Below, piece after piece: positions 6,318 to 15,328 of a DNA stretch of 64,000 nt (position 1 is the first letter of the stretch; each line of letters starts with the position of its first letter). The translations under genes and the position numbers were made by a program. The notes beneath the pieces are model-generated. The model was not told where the DNA came from. It worked only from the letters and a program-made list of their open reading frames with translations, and did not search any database. The stretch comes from Desertibacillus haloalkaliphilus. Its GTDB lineage: Bacteria > Bacillota > Bacilli > Bacillales > KJ1-10-99. The stretch is taken from assembly GCF_019039105.1 (NCBI RefSeq), contig NZ_JAHPIV010000007.1:153122-217121 (forward strand). The letters run 5' to 3'.

Positions 6318-8381
6318 CTAGTCTTCATATTCATGATCCGGAAGAAACGTTTTTGGTACGTGTGTCCCTCGTGAGCCACGTTGGTCGACATCTTCTGTTT
6401 CCGGAGGATAAATCATAATAAAACTTTCCGGTTTTGCTTTTGCAAGCACTCGCGGCAGACGCTCTAAATGAGGATGCCAAGCAATCGTACCACGTCTCGC
6501 ACTAAGGACAACGACTAAGTCGTCCTTTTTTAATTGCGATAGATGATCATTGTGTAGCTGATTCCAATCAGCAAGTGGTATAAATGTAATCGAAACATCC
6601 GGTTTAACCTCTTTAAATGTCTGCTCATATCCAGTTGACTCATCCTTTATGACCAACACATGTAACGTTGCACCAATTTGGTTTGCTAGCCGTTTGACGG
6701 TTGTTACTGCATTATAAAAGCCCGACTTATGATCACTTCCTGGTGGGATAATAAGTACAATCCGCTTTGTCGTGTTAATCGGGTGACCTAGTTTCGAGAC
6801 GAGAATCATTTGGTCCGTTCGTTCGAGTAATTGGTCAAGGATACCGCCAAACATTTGCTGAGGTGTTGAGAGTTTGCCATTCCAGCCAATAACCACTTTG
6901 GTGATTCGTGTTTCTTCAATTGCACGAATAATTCCTGTAGCAATATTATGGTCAACTCTCGTTAATAAATGGATTGGCACTTCCGCACCTGCAGCATAAG
7001 TCACCGTATGCCCTAACATTTTTTCCGCTTCCGCCACTCTCGCAGCGGCATTCTTTTGCTCCCCTTGAACAACACTTAATGGATAAATCGGTTCAGTTGC
7101 ATTCCCTTTTAATACGAAAGATAAATCTAACAATGACTCCATCGTATGAGGATTGGAAAGCGGGATCAGAATTCTTTGTGGTGCATTTGTAGGTTCATAT
7201 GGCTGTTGGTCTTCGTTATAAGCCACTTTACGTGCATATTTTTCAACCATATATGGACCGACCATACACGTAACAAGGATCATGATAATAACACCATTGA
7301 CCGTTCCTTGGTTAAATAATCCAAGCTCGTACCCCACTAACGTCGCTGCCAGTGTGGCCGCTGCTTGCGGGGCAGATAATCCAAACATTAATTTCACTTC
7401 ATCAGAGGAATAGTGATACATTTTCCCACTCATCCAAGCGGCTAAAAACTTTCCACCGTTAACAAACAGCACGATCAATATCGCTAATACCCATGCTGAC
7501 GGATCATTCAAAAGTACACCAATATCCATCAACATACCAACTGACAATAAGAAAAACGGAATAAAGATCGCGTTTCCGACAAACTTAATCCGATTCATTA
7601 GCGGTCCATGCTCAAGAATATAACGGTTCAATGCAAGCCCAGCTAAAAACGCGCCAATAATCGGCTCCAATCCCGCGATGGTTGCAAAATACGCGGTAAC
7701 AAATAAAACCGTCATTACAAAAATAAAATCAATCGAACCTTCATTACTCATCGTCCTAAAAAACGTTTTCGCCATCCGCGGAATGAGCAATAATACAAGA
7801 GTCACGTAAACTGCCAAAGAAACAACAAGTGTCATCCAAAAAGAAAACGATAACTCTCCTTGTGTAGACCCAGCAACAACAGCTAAGATCAACAACGCTA
7901 GCGTATCAGTCATAATCGTTCCCCCGACTGTCGTCGTGACTGCCTTATTTTTCGCAAGTCCAAGACGACTTGCAATCGGATAAGCTAGCAATGTATGTGA
8001 GCCTAATAACGAACCTAATAAAATCGCACCTGCGAGTGTATAGTTCAACCAAAGACCAAGTAGTGTCCCAAGTATAAAAGGTATTGAAAACGAAATTAAC
8101 CCAAAGGAAATACTCCGATTACGATATTTTTTAAAACCATCTAAATCAATTTCTAACCCTGCAATAAAAATAATATACAGTAAGCCTACGGTTCCTAATA
8201 AAATAATCGTTGGGTCACGATCTAACACACCAAGACCATTGGGTCCAACAATCACACCAGCAAAAATCAAGCCAATGATTCCTGGTATTTTCAAGCGATT
8301 CATAAGCAGCGGTGCGAGCAAAAAAATCGCCATCGCCATCGCAAATATTAAAACTGGATCTGTTACAGGTTGATTTAACAA
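6318..8381 (-). CDS. CPA2-family cation:proton antiporter with two Usp-like C-terminal domains
   Basis: The 687-residue protein has an N-terminal CPA2 (KefB/GerN-type) membrane domain of about 12-13 helices (residues 8-385). It includes the conserved stretch LIFAGVIVGPNGLG and the GAFLAGLALNR motif. Two cytosolic alpha/beta domains of universal-stress type follow, about 395-530 and 545-675, each starting with a beta strand (RILIPLS, RIVLIIPP). Such antiporters exchange Na+ or K+ for H+; the substrate here is not determined. The start is TTG: an in-frame stop lies 21 bases upstream, and AAGGAG is 12 bases away, a long spacing. A second CPA2 protein with a different tail lies immediately upstream on the same strand. 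In B. subtilis thiamine genes occupy this interval. Confidence 0.85.
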   Translation of the reverse strand: MLNQPVTDPVLIFAMAMAIFLLAPLLMNRLKIPGIIGLIFAGVIVGPNGLGVLDRDPTIILLGTVGLLYIIFIAGLEIDLDGFKKYRNRSISFGLISFSIPFILGTLLGLWLNYTLAGAILLGSLLGSHTLLAYPIASRLGLAKNKAVTTTVGGTIMTDTLALLILAVVAGSTQGELSFSFWMTLVVSLAVYVTLVLLLIPRMAKTFFRTMSNEGSIDFIFVMTVLFVTAYFATIAGLEPIIGAFLAGLALNRYILEHGPLMNRIKFVGNAIFIPFFLLSVGMLMDIGVLLNDPSAWVLAILIVLFVNGGKFLAAWMSGKMYHYSSDEVKLMFGLSAPQAAATLAATLVGYELGLFNQGTVNGVIIMILVTCMVGPYMVEKYARKVAYNEDQQPYEPTNAPQRILIPLSNPHTMESLLDLSFVLKGNATEPIYPLSVVQGEQKNAAARVAEAEKMLGHTVTYAAGAEVPIHLLTRVDHNIATGIIRAIEETRITKVVIGWNGKLSTPQQMFGGILDQLLERTDQMILVSKLGHPINTTKRIVLIIPPGSDHKSGFYNAVTTVKRLANQIGATLHVLVIKDESTGYEQTFKEVKPDVSITFIPLADWNQLHNDHLSQLKKDDLVVVLSARRGTIAWHPHLERLPRVLAKAKPESFIMIYPPETEDVDQRGSRGTHVPKTFLPDHEYED

Positions 8382-8457
8382 TGGATGTAGTATCTCCTTT
8401 CACGTACAAATAAACATTCCTTATTTATTCTACCATGGATTCACATGTTTCATTAAA

Positions 8458-8492
8458 GAAGGTGCCCCCTCAACAAAATGGAGAGCACCTTC
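8458..8492 (-). terminator. Hairpin after yjbQ
   Basis: Arms GAAGGTGC and GCACCTTC flank a 19-base loop just after the yjbQ stop. The T tract is short (TTT then A), so termination may be partial and allow readthrough into the downstream antiporter. Confidence 0.5.
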
Positions 8493-8510
8493 TCATTTTA
8501 GAATGACATG

Positions 8511-10358
8511 TTAGGTTGAAAGCATTTGCCGCAACTTATCGACATGTTCTTGGCTACCACTAACAATAATTCGATCTCCTGTTTTTATAACTGTATCTCC
8601 ATGTGGAATCAGTGACTCATTTTCGCGAAAGATCCGTACAAATACCGTATCACCTAAATACGGAAATTCACGTAACAACAGGTCGCTGTAGTGAGAATTC
8701 TTAACATCAATCTCATGTAAGCCAGTTTCTCTTTTCGTTAATAATTCTACGACACTTGGAGATTCAACGAGCGCTCGCAACACCGCTTGATTTGAAAAGA
8801 ACACAGAAAAGACATTAATCCCTCTCTCACGTAGTTCATTTTCAAGCTCTGGTCTTTCAATTCTTGCGATCACCCGTGGGACACCATAATCGCTTGCAAA
8901 CATTGCAATCTCATAATTTCTTTCTTGATCGCCTGTTGCGACGATCAAAATATCGGCTGAAAAGACGTCCCTTTCTTTCAAAATCTCAATTTCAAATTCT
9001 TCAATTTCTTCAATTGCAAAAATCGTTGACTCTTCAAGTTCATTAATTTTTTGTTGTTTTGTATGAAATAAACGCGACTGATAACGATTTTGATCTAATT
9101 CAACCGACAAAGGCAATGTTAGTTGATTCGCCCCTACAATCGCAAGTTTTTCACGTTTCTGTTCCGTTGCTTGTTTTGGAAAAACCTTCTTAAAGACGAC
9201 TGGTGTAACGAGACACGAGATAACCGCAACAAGGATTAGCGCTGAAGACAGCTGTGAATCGATAATTCCGATACTCTCCCCTACGGTTGCCGCAGCAATT
9301 ACTAGTGATAGCGTTGACGTTAGTAAAAAGCCTGCACCTATGACCGTTTTCCAATCGTACCAGCGCTTTAATACGAGCGCAGGTACAACCTTTGAAATGA
9401 GCAAGGCAATAAACAACAACGGGATTAACAACATGACACTACGATCATCAAACAATTGCCAAATATCAAGGTCAACTCCGACCATAACGAAGAAAATCGG
9501 AATTAAAAATCCATAGCCAAAGGAGTCCAACTTCCTTACTAACTCTGGGTTTGGTGACAATAACGAAACGAGAACACCTGCTAAAAAGGCACCTAATATA
9601 TTTTTCGCCCCAACCGTTTCAGACAAGGCAACCAACAAAATAATTAACATAAAAATCGCACGCGTATCGATTTGAATGGTTCCTTTTTTCATTGCCTCTA
9701 AATATGACTGGCGACTGAACTTTTTCCCGATCAGGTAAAGCAGAACACCGACGGCAAATAAGAGCAACAACAACCACATGTTTCCTTCATCTGGTGAATA
9801 AATGGATACGAAAACGGCTAATAGTATCATGGTTACTAAATCCGCAATGATCGCAACTAATAGGATCGTTTGACCAACAGTTGTCTTCATTAAATTTTCT
9901 TCCTTTAATGTCGGAACAACAACACCTAAGGAAATCGTTGAAATGATTAATGTCATCAGGAATGCATTATCGACAAACCCCATCACCACAAAAGCAAGTG
10001 AAAGAAGGTACGATAACCCAAAAACAAACACAAAAATGAGCGATGCAAGCATAAATGCATTTGGCTCTTTCTTTCCATTTTTAAGAATTCGTGCTTTTTG
10101 CTTACTAGCAAATGCGGAAAAATCAATTTCTAATCCGCTTAAAAACATTAAAAAGATAAACCCAAGCAAAGATAAAGTCTCAAGCCACATATCCTGTGAA
10201 ACAAGATTGAACCCACTTTTTCCAATAATAATTCCTGCAATGATCTCAGCTACAACAACAGGAATTACATTAAGTCTAAACTTGTGTAAAAGAACTGGTA
10301 TTAAAAAAGCGGTAATCACGACAATGAATAGTGAAATCACCGACGCTTCTGCCTCCAT
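8511..10358 (-). CDS. yjbQ: CPA2 antiporter YjbQ with RCK-type regulatory tail
   Basis: The 615-residue protein matches B. subtilis YjbQ in length, architecture and position next to prpE. The membrane domain (residues 5-385) has the CPA2 signature LSGLEID and NILGAFLAG. A TrkA-N/RCK-like domain follows (about 405-535), whose first strand IVGANQLTLPLS lacks the full GxGxxG nucleotide fingerprint. A TrkA-C domain (about 545-615) ends the protein with VIKTGDRIIVSG. Likely role: K+ or Na+/H+ exchange gated by a cytosolic ligand. The ATG start is at 10358 behind GGGGGAG. Confidence is high for family and moderate for orthology. Confidence 0.88.
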   Translation of the reverse strand: MEAEASVISLFIVVITAFLIPVLLHKFRLNVIPVVVAEIIAGIIIGKSGFNLVSQDMWLETLSLLGFIFLMFLSGLEIDFSAFASKQKARILKNGKKEPNAFMLASLIFVFVFGLSYLLSLAFVVMGFVDNAFLMTLIISTISLGVVVPTLKEENLMKTTVGQTILLVAIIADLVTMILLAVFVSIYSPDEGNMWLLLLLFAVGVLLYLIGKKFSRQSYLEAMKKGTIQIDTRAIFMLIILLVALSETVGAKNILGAFLAGVLVSLLSPNPELVRKLDSFGYGFLIPIFFVMVGVDLDIWQLFDDRSVMLLIPLLFIALLISKVVPALVLKRWYDWKTVIGAGFLLTSTLSLVIAAATVGESIGIIDSQLSSALILVAVISCLVTPVVFKKVFPKQATEQKREKLAIVGANQLTLPLSVELDQNRYQSRLFHTKQQKINELEESTIFAIEEIEEFEIEILKERDVFSADILIVATGDQERNYEIAMFASDYGVPRVIARIERPELENELRERGINVFSVFFSNQAVLRALVESPSVVELLTKRETGLHEIDVKNSHYSDLLLREFPYLGDTVFVRIFRENESLIPHGDTVIKTGDRIIVSGSQEHVDKLRQMLST

Positions 10359-10655
10359 AACTGCTCCCCCTTACTTCCCATTAAACTTCTAATTATCTCT
10401 ATCAATGACCGAAAGTTATATCTTAAAGAATGATATTTTCATTGTCAACGAATTACGAACTTATCGTTCAAAACATAAAAGGCAGAATATTCAAACACCT
10501 TATATTAGAGGGTTGTTTACGTTCGTACGAATGAGATTTCATATGTTAACCTATGTTTACAACAGCCAGAATATTATTTTATCATCAGACATAGATGAAA
10601 CATTTTAGAACAAGATAAGATCATAGTAACAACGTTAACATTGGAGGTGCTAATC
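10359..10655. other. Intergenic region between yjbQ and prpE
   Basis: These 297 bases separate the divergent yjbQ and prpE genes and must hold both promoters. A plus-strand open frame at 10405-10608 has no ribosome binding site and no recognisable content. No clear operator or RNA structure is visible. Confidence 0.5.
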
Positions 10656-11396
10656 GTGGCATATGACGTAATTGGTGACATTCATGGTTGCTATGATGAA
10701 TTCGTTTCACTTACTAAAAAACTGGGATATAACTGGGAGGAAGAGGTTCCCGTGCATCCTGGCAACCGAAAGCTTGTGTTTGTCGGTGACCTTACCGATC
10801 GTGGCCCTCAATCGGTTAAAACAATGGAAACTGTTATTGCTTTAGTAAAAAAAGGGCTCGCCTATTACGTGCCAGGAAATCATTGTGATAAATTATATCG
10901 TTATTTTCTCGGGCGTAATGTCCAAATCACACACGGGCTAGAGACGACAGTCGCTGAATTAGAAGCACTTGATAAAAAAAGTTATGCTAAAATCAGTGAT
11001 GAGTTTCGTCAATTGGTGGAGGACGCCCCACTTTACTTAGAGCTAGATGATGGTCAATTAATTGTCGCTCACGCTGGAATTCGCGGGGATTACATCGGCC
11101 GTCACGATAAAAAAGTGAAGACCTTTGTTCTCTATGGTGATATAACTGGTGAAAAAAATGAAGATGGGACACCGGTACGTCGTGATTGGGCCAAGCATTA
11201 TAAAAACGATGCTTGGATTATCTACGGTCACACACCTGTAAAGATCCCACGTAAGATCAATTATACCATCAATATCGATACCGGATGTGTCTTTGGCGGT
11301 CAGTTAACCGCATGCAGGTACCCAGAAATAGAGACCGTATCGGTGGATTCATCCCTACCACTAGTTGAAGAAAAGTTTCGCTCCTTTGATAAGTGA
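10656..11396 (+). CDS. prpE: Bis(5'-nucleosyl)-tetraphosphatase, PrpE family phosphoesterase
   Basis: PrpE is a PPP-family metallophosphoesterase that hydrolyses Ap4A asymmetrically; in B. subtilis it affects spore germination. The signature motifs are all present: GDIHG (residues 7-11), GDLTDRG (44-50) and GNHCDK (74-79), followed by later His ligands in VVAHAGIR-like and YGHTPV segments. The 246-residue length matches the family. The GTG at 10656 has GGAGGT 7 bases upstream; an in-frame TTG 15 bases earlier overlaps that ribosome binding site and was rejected. It is next to yjbQ as in B. subtilis. Confidence 0.95.
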   Translation: MAYDVIGDIHGCYDEFVSLTKKLGYNWEEEVPVHPGNRKLVFVGDLTDRGPQSVKTMETVIALVKKGLAYYVPGNHCDKLYRYFLGRNVQITHGLETTVAELEALDKKSYAKISDEFRQLVEDAPLYLELDDGQLIVAHAGIRGDYIGRHDKKVKTFVLYGDITGEKNEDGTPVRRDWAKHYKNDAWIIYGHTPVKIPRKINYTINIDTGCVFGGQLTACRYPEIETVSVDSSLPLVEEKFRSFDK

Positions 11397-11476
11397 CTTT
11401 AGTTGAAAGTTGTCAACGTTATCGTTACGATGAAAGAAAACGAGCTCCGGAACATGTGTTAGTAGGTGGATGAAAA

Positions 11477-11920
11477 ATGAAGAAGAAACTTTCTTTATTC
11501 TATTTTTTAGTGATAGCAGTTGTTCTATTTGGGTGTGGACCTGAAGCAAATATCGTCGTCAACGAAGAAAAAACACGACTCTTTGTAGATGAGGATCGAA
11601 ATATTATGGCTTTTTATGTAACTGTAACTAATGAAAATTATTTACCCTCCGATATACTCTTTGCTAAATTCAACATCATACATGAAGGGTTAGTTCAAGA
11701 GATAAATCGAGAGACCGTTTATTTCACAAGTGACGAAACGAATTTACAACCATTTGAGATTGCTGGTAACGACAGTTATTTCTTTGGAGAATCATTTGAG
11801 TATCATGGAGCCATTCCTCATGAAGACTTAGAAGATGCTGTCGAGGTTGTGATCTTTAATGGGGCTGATGAAGTCGTAAGTCAATTTCCAATCTCTATTG
11901 CGGAGCCTGGCCATTTATAG
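11477..11920 (+). CDS. Small lipoprotein of unknown function
   Basis: The 147-residue protein has a lipoprotein signal peptide: a Lys-rich start, a hydrophobic core and lipobox LFGC with Cys20. The mature part (21-147) is acidic and beta-rich (FYVTVTNENYLPSDILFAKF), resembling a small Ig-like fold, with no catalytic motif. GGTGG lies 7 bases before the ATG. It follows prpE by 80 bases on the same strand and may be cotranscribed. A perfect 21-base hairpin follows it. Family not recognised. Confidence 0.75.
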   Translation: MKKKLSLFYFLVIAVVLFGCGPEANIVVNEEKTRLFVDEDRNIMAFYVTVTNENYLPSDILFAKFNIIHEGLVQEINRETVYFTSDETNLQPFEIAGNDSYFFGESFEYHGAIPHEDLEDAVEVVIFNGADEVVSQFPISIAEPGHL

Positions 11921-11949
11921 CGACCCAGCATCTCAATTGTAATCACCAG

Positions 11950-11994
11950 CTAGCCGTAGGAGCGATGTCACATTGACATCGCTCCTACGGCTAG
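11950..11994. terminator. Perfect 21-bp inverted repeat between convergent genes
   Basis: The arms starting CTAGCCGTAGGAGCGATGTC are perfectly complementary over 21 bases with a 3-base loop (CAT). It lies between the lipoprotein gene and the convergent marR-type gene. There is no adjacent T tract longer than two, so it is an unusual terminator or an RNA-stabilising or cruciform element. Confidence 0.6.
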
Positions 11995-12032
11995 ATCTAC
12001 TTCTCTCTTATTCCATTCATTATTTGTTCGAG

Positions 12033-12422
12033 TTAAATATCCTTCAAAAAACCTATTCTCGTAAGTTCTTCTAAATGATTTTGGGATAATTTTTCGAGGA
12101 TTTCTTCACCTTCTGCTGTTAATTCAACTAGTACACTGCGTCCATCTTCAGGATTTTTTCTTCGTGCAACAAGTCCAAGTTGACCGCAACGATCAATCAA
12201 TCCCACGCAAGCATGGTGGGTAATAAACAAACGTTCACTCAGCTCACGTGGGGTCACATACTCTCGTTTAGGGAACCCCTTAATCGCCAAAAGGAGTTGA
12301 TGTTGTTGCGGTGTAATTCCAAAGCTTTTAGCTTGTGAATCACTAAAATGAAGAAATTTTTTTAGTTGATATCTAAATTCTGCTAACGTCTCATAGACGT
12401 CCTTAGATAAGTCTGTCTTCAT
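12033..12422 (-). CDS. MarR-family transcriptional regulator
   Basis: The 129-residue protein has the MarR winged-helix layout: N-terminal dimer helix, helix-turn-helix at about residues 55-90 (TPRELSERLFITHHACVGLI), and wing with the diagnostic DGRSVLVELT (about 98-107). A C-terminal dimerisation helix follows. Met at 12422 is favoured over the Met two codons upstream because the latter would sit inside the GAGGGGG ribosome binding site. It is divergent from a one-helix membrane protein; a 20-base palindrome and a SigA-type promoter lie between them. Ligand and targets unknown. Confidence 0.88.
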   Translation of the reverse strand: MKTDLSKDVYETLAEFRYQLKKFLHFSDSQAKSFGITPQQHQLLLAIKGFPKREYVTPRELSERLFITHHACVGLIDRCGQLGLVARRKNPEDGRSVLVELTAEGEEILEKLSQNHLEELTRIGFLKDI

Positions 12423-12442
12423 AACCATCCCCCTCTTCCCTA

Positions 12443-12471
12443 TTGCTATTTATATCTCAACACGATATAAT
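12443..12471 (+). promoter_or_regulatory. SigA-type promoter for the 53-residue membrane protein
   Basis: TTGCTA (12443-12448) and TATAAT (12466-12471) are separated by exactly 17 bases. The expected transcript would carry the palindrome at 12521-12540 in its leader. Confidence 0.6.
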
Positions 12472-12520
12472 GGTAATTAAAACCAACGAATGACAAACAA
12501 TCCTCCCGCATATATATCGT

Positions 12521-12540
12521 ATCAAGACATATATCTTGAT
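12521..12540. promoter_or_regulatory. 20-bp palindrome, candidate MarR operator
   Basis: ATCAAGACAT and ATATCTTGAT are inverted repeats with one mismatch in ten. The site lies between a marR-type gene and the divergent small membrane gene, just upstream of the latter's ribosome binding site. Operator function is inferred from symmetry and position. Confidence 0.5.
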
Positions 12541-12556
12541 GAAAGGAGTGTATAAA

Positions 12557-12718
12557 ATGGGGTTTCTTGAATGGCTTTCTCCAACCTCAATATCAGGTGT
12601 CATCATTTTTCTATTGGGCTCGATATTAACCGTTTATTTAAACGTGAAGGTCTATCGTTTTGATAAGGAAACACCTTTACAAACAAATGAAGATAGCGAT
12701 ATCGACCTGCAACGCTAA
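12557..12718 (+). CDS. Single-pass small membrane protein
   Basis: The 53-residue product has one hydrophobic helix (about residues 12-35, ISGVIIFLLGSILTVYL) and a charged C-terminal tail. AAGGAG is 9 bases from the ATG; a longer frame begins within the palindrome and has no ribosome binding site. It is divergent from the MarR regulator and is its most obvious candidate target. No family recognised. Confidence 0.6.
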   Translation: MGFLEWLSPTSISGVIIFLLGSILTVYLNVKVYRFDKETPLQTNEDSDIDLQR

Positions 12719-12764
12719 TGACGATAACCGTTACAAGACATCATTCATCCTTGAAGAGACCAGA

Positions 12765-13661
12765 TCAAGCCTCACTGAGCAGTGCCTCAAGATCAGCAGG
12801 CAATGGTGCCGTAAACGTCAGTGTCTCCTCCTGAAACGGGTGATAAAATGTTAATTGATGACTATGCAGCGCTTGTCTTCTAATTTGCTCACGCCCCCCT
12901 CCATATAAATCATCACCACATAACGGATGACCAATCGAAGAAAAATGAACACGAATTTGGTGTGTTCGTCCAGTCTCAAGCTTCACACGAACAACGGTAG
13001 CCACTTGTAAACGTCTAATCACACTGTAATGAGTAATCGCTGGTTGCCCATCACTCCTTACCTCACGTTCAATGATGCTATTGTCCTTTCTACCAATAGG
13101 ATCATTGATTGTTCCTATCTCATCTCGAACCTGGCCATGAACGACCGCCAAATAGCGTCTCGATAACATTTGTTTTTTTCGTTGCCGTGATAGCAAATCA
13201 TGGGCATAGCGATGCTTTGCTATCATCACTAGCCCACTCGTATCTTTATCGAGACGGTTCACGGCATGGAAAGTACTCGTCACACCGATATTGTTATAAT
13301 ACTGCAGCACACCATTGGCAAGTGAATAATGTGGCTGTTCTCGTGAAGGAATTGTTGTTAGATTCGCTTGCTTATTGATCAATAAAAAATGGTCGTCCTC
13401 ATAGATGATATCAAGTGGAATTCGAGTGGCTACCATCGTTTCACTTCGTTGTTCTGGTGGAAAGATAACTGTAATTTGATCACCTGTGACTAATAGTTTA
13501 CGAACAGTAGCTTCTTTTCCATTGACATATAACGCACCGCCTGAAAATTTAATTTCTGCTAACGCTTTTTTTGAAAGCTCCTGTTCAGTACGTAAATATT
13601 CGCGCAGCAACACGCCATTATATCGCTCTGAGACTTGCCAAGTTATTTTAATGCCGCTCAT
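12765..13661 (-). CDS. yjbO: RluA-family 23S rRNA pseudouridine synthase (YjbO)
   Basis: The 298-residue protein has an S4-like RNA-binding region (residues 15-70) and the pseudouridine synthase core. The core holds the RluA signature HAVNRLDKDTSG at 132-143, with catalytic Asp about 138, and GRTHQIRVHF further on. The family converts specific uridines in 23S rRNA (or tRNA) to pseudouridine; the exact site cannot be read from sequence. It lies 27 bases after nadF on the same strand, the B. subtilis order nadF-yjbO. The ribosome binding site GAAAGGAA is 11 bases from the ATG, rather far. Confidence 0.93.
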   Translation of the reverse strand: MSGIKITWQVSERYNGVLLREYLRTEQELSKKALAEIKFSGGALYVNGKEATVRKLLVTGDQITVIFPPEQRSETMVATRIPLDIIYEDDHFLLINKQANLTTIPSREQPHYSLANGVLQYYNNIGVTSTFHAVNRLDKDTSGLVMIAKHRYAHDLLSRQRKKQMLSRRYLAVVHGQVRDEIGTINDPIGRKDNSIIEREVRSDGQPAITHYSVIRRLQVATVVRVKLETGRTHQIRVHFSSIGHPLCGDDLYGGGREQIRRQALHSHQLTFYHPFQEETLTFTAPLPADLEALLSEA

Positions 13662-13688
13662 GTCTATGTTCGTTCCTTTCAGATACGT

Positions 13689-14483
13689 TTAATCACCGAC
13701 AAATGATTCTTTCACCCGCTTCCAGAATGGAAATGGACGGAACCGCGCAAAACGAATCTTTTCATCTGCCACTCGACATTGAATGGATTTAACTTTTTTA
13801 TGTACAAGCGAATAATGATCAATCGTAATTTGGAGATCAACATCATTTAACGGCTTTAACAAGCATGTATGATGTTGCGGTAAGACAAGCGGTGAACCGA
13901 CCGTGCGGTACACCCGATTATTGATTGATGCCATTTCCGCAATCTGTAAGGTCGCAAGCGACGGATGTAAGATTGCACCACCCAATGCTTTATTATAAGC
14001 TGTACTTCCGGAAGGAGTTGAAACACATAAGCCATCTCCACGAAATGTCTCAAATAACTCTCCTTTGATGGATACGTTCGAAACTAATGAACCTTCAACA
14101 CTTTTAACTGTGCATTCATTTAAAGCCAAATATCGCTCCGACTTTTCATCACCAAAATGTCGGATCACAACTTCAAGAAGAGGATATTCAACAACTTGAA
14201 ATGGTGTTTTTGCAATATGTATGATTAGTTTTTCAACCTCTTCTGGCATCCAATCGGCATAAAAACCTAAATGCCCCGTATGAATGCCCACAAAGCAGGT
14301 CGCATCGAGACGGTGAGCGTAATCATGAAAGGCTTGTAATAACGTCCCATCACCACCAACGGTAACGACAATATCAGGTTCATCCTCATCAAAGATTAAT
14401 CCAAACTCATTAAGATAATTTTTTATTTTTTGCTGTAACGCATTTGATGTCTCGTCTCCTCTAGACGTAACCGCATAATGCAT
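13689..14483 (-). CDS. nadF: NAD kinase
   Basis: NadF phosphorylates NAD to NADP, using ATP or polyphosphate, in the cytosol. The 264-residue protein has the kinase signature GGDGT at residues 43-47. The ALNE motif lies near 120, and the [20 protein letters not shown] block near 147-166 binds the nicotinamide nucleotide. The C-terminal [15 protein letters not shown] segment is characteristic of the Bacillus enzyme. It lies between relQ (51 bases upstream) and rluD (27 bases downstream), probably one transcript. The start ATG has a weak GGGATGATG ribosome binding site. Confidence 0.96.
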   Translation of the reverse strand: MHYAVTSRGDETSNALQQKIKNYLNEFGLIFDEDEPDIVVTVGGDGTLLQAFHDYAHRLDATCFVGIHTGHLGFYADWMPEEVEKLIIHIAKTPFQVVEYPLLEVVIRHFGDEKSERYLALNECTVKSVEGSLVSNVSIKGELFETFRGDGLCVSTPSGSTAYNKALGGAILHPSLATLQIAEMASINNRVYRTVGSPLVLPQHHTCLLKPLNDVDLQITIDHYSLVHKKVKSIQCRVADEKIRFARFRPFPFWKRVKESFVGD

Positions 14484-14534
14484 GTATCATCATCCCATCT
14501 TTATCATTCATTCCATTATCACTTCGTTCTTGAC

Positions 14535-15167
14535 TTATGTTTTCCCTTGTTCTTCCTGCTTACGAATAATAATTCGCTGTGCTTCCTTTACTTCATCACG
14601 AATTTGTGACATCTCTTCATCTAATTTAAACGCAGCTTCAGCCGCTCGTTGCAAGCGATCCTTCACATCTTCTGGAATTTCCCCGCTATATTTATAATTA
14701 AGCGAATGCTCTATTGTTGCCCAAAAATTCATCGCTAATGTCCGGACTTGCAGTTCAACGAGAATTTTCTTTTCACCAACAATCGTCTGAACGGGATACC
14801 ATAGTACAAGATGGTACGATCGATAGCCGCTTGGCTTTTTATCCATAATATAATCGCGCTCTTCGATGATCTCAAAGTCACTGCGCGATCGTATAAGTTG
14901 GACGATTGTTTCAATATCTTCAACAAATTGACAGACAATTCGAACGCCTGCTAAATCTTGCATTTCATCTTGCAGACAATCGAGGGGAATGTTCTTTCTC
15001 TTTGCTTTATCGAGAATACTTGAAATCGGTTTAACCCGTCCCGTTACAAATTCAATGGGTGTGTGCTTAGAAGACATTTGGTACTGCTCACGGATGCCTT
15101 TTAATTTAATTTTCAATTCCTCAACCGCTTGTTTATACGGGGCTAAAAACACATCCCAATTACTCAT
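14535..15167 (-). CDS. relQ: Small alarmone synthetase RelQ/SAS1 (GTP pyrophosphokinase YjbM)
   Basis: RelQ transfers pyrophosphate from ATP to GTP or GDP to make (p)ppGpp and is allosterically activated by pppGpp as a tetramer. The 210-residue protein has only the synthetase domain. Visible motifs are RVKPISSIL (residues 44-52), DYIMDKKPSGYRSYHL (105-120), the VELQVRT strand with catalytic Glu139, and a C-terminal helix ending in lysines. No hydrolase or regulatory domains are present, as expected. The ATG at 15167 follows GGTGG; an in-frame ATG 7 codons upstream is less likely. It heads the relQ-nadF-yjbO group. Confidence 0.95.
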   Translation of the reverse strand: MSNWDVFLAPYKQAVEELKIKLKGIREQYQMSSKHTPIEFVTGRVKPISSILDKAKRKNIPLDCLQDEMQDLAGVRIVCQFVEDIETIVQLIRSRSDFEIIEERDYIMDKKPSGYRSYHLVLWYPVQTIVGEKKILVELQVRTLAMNFWATIEHSLNYKYSGEIPEDVKDRLQRAAEAAFKLDEEMSQIRDEVKEAQRIIIRKQEEQGKT

Positions 15168-15328
15168 TTGAACCACCACCGCATTCATTAATCATCAGTA
15201 CAACCTTGTTTATATATAAATGGCTATTACTTTTGTTTACAAGAGCCCTCGTCACTAGTTATCGTATGTATCCACCTTGCAAAAAATTAGTAACAAAACT
15301 CTCGCTAGTTTATGTATATTGAGAAGAT

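Noticed and set aside
6022-6321. 99-residue plus-strand frame
   Set aside because: It overlaps the start of the zinc-ribbon gene, runs through the antiporter terminator and lacks a ribosome binding site.
10405-10608. 67-residue plus-strand frame upstream of prpE
   Set aside because: No ribosome binding site, no hydrophobic or domain pattern; better explained as promoter region for yjbQ and prpE.
13486-13692. Plus-strand frame of 68 residues
   Set aside because: Antisense to rluD with no ribosome binding site.
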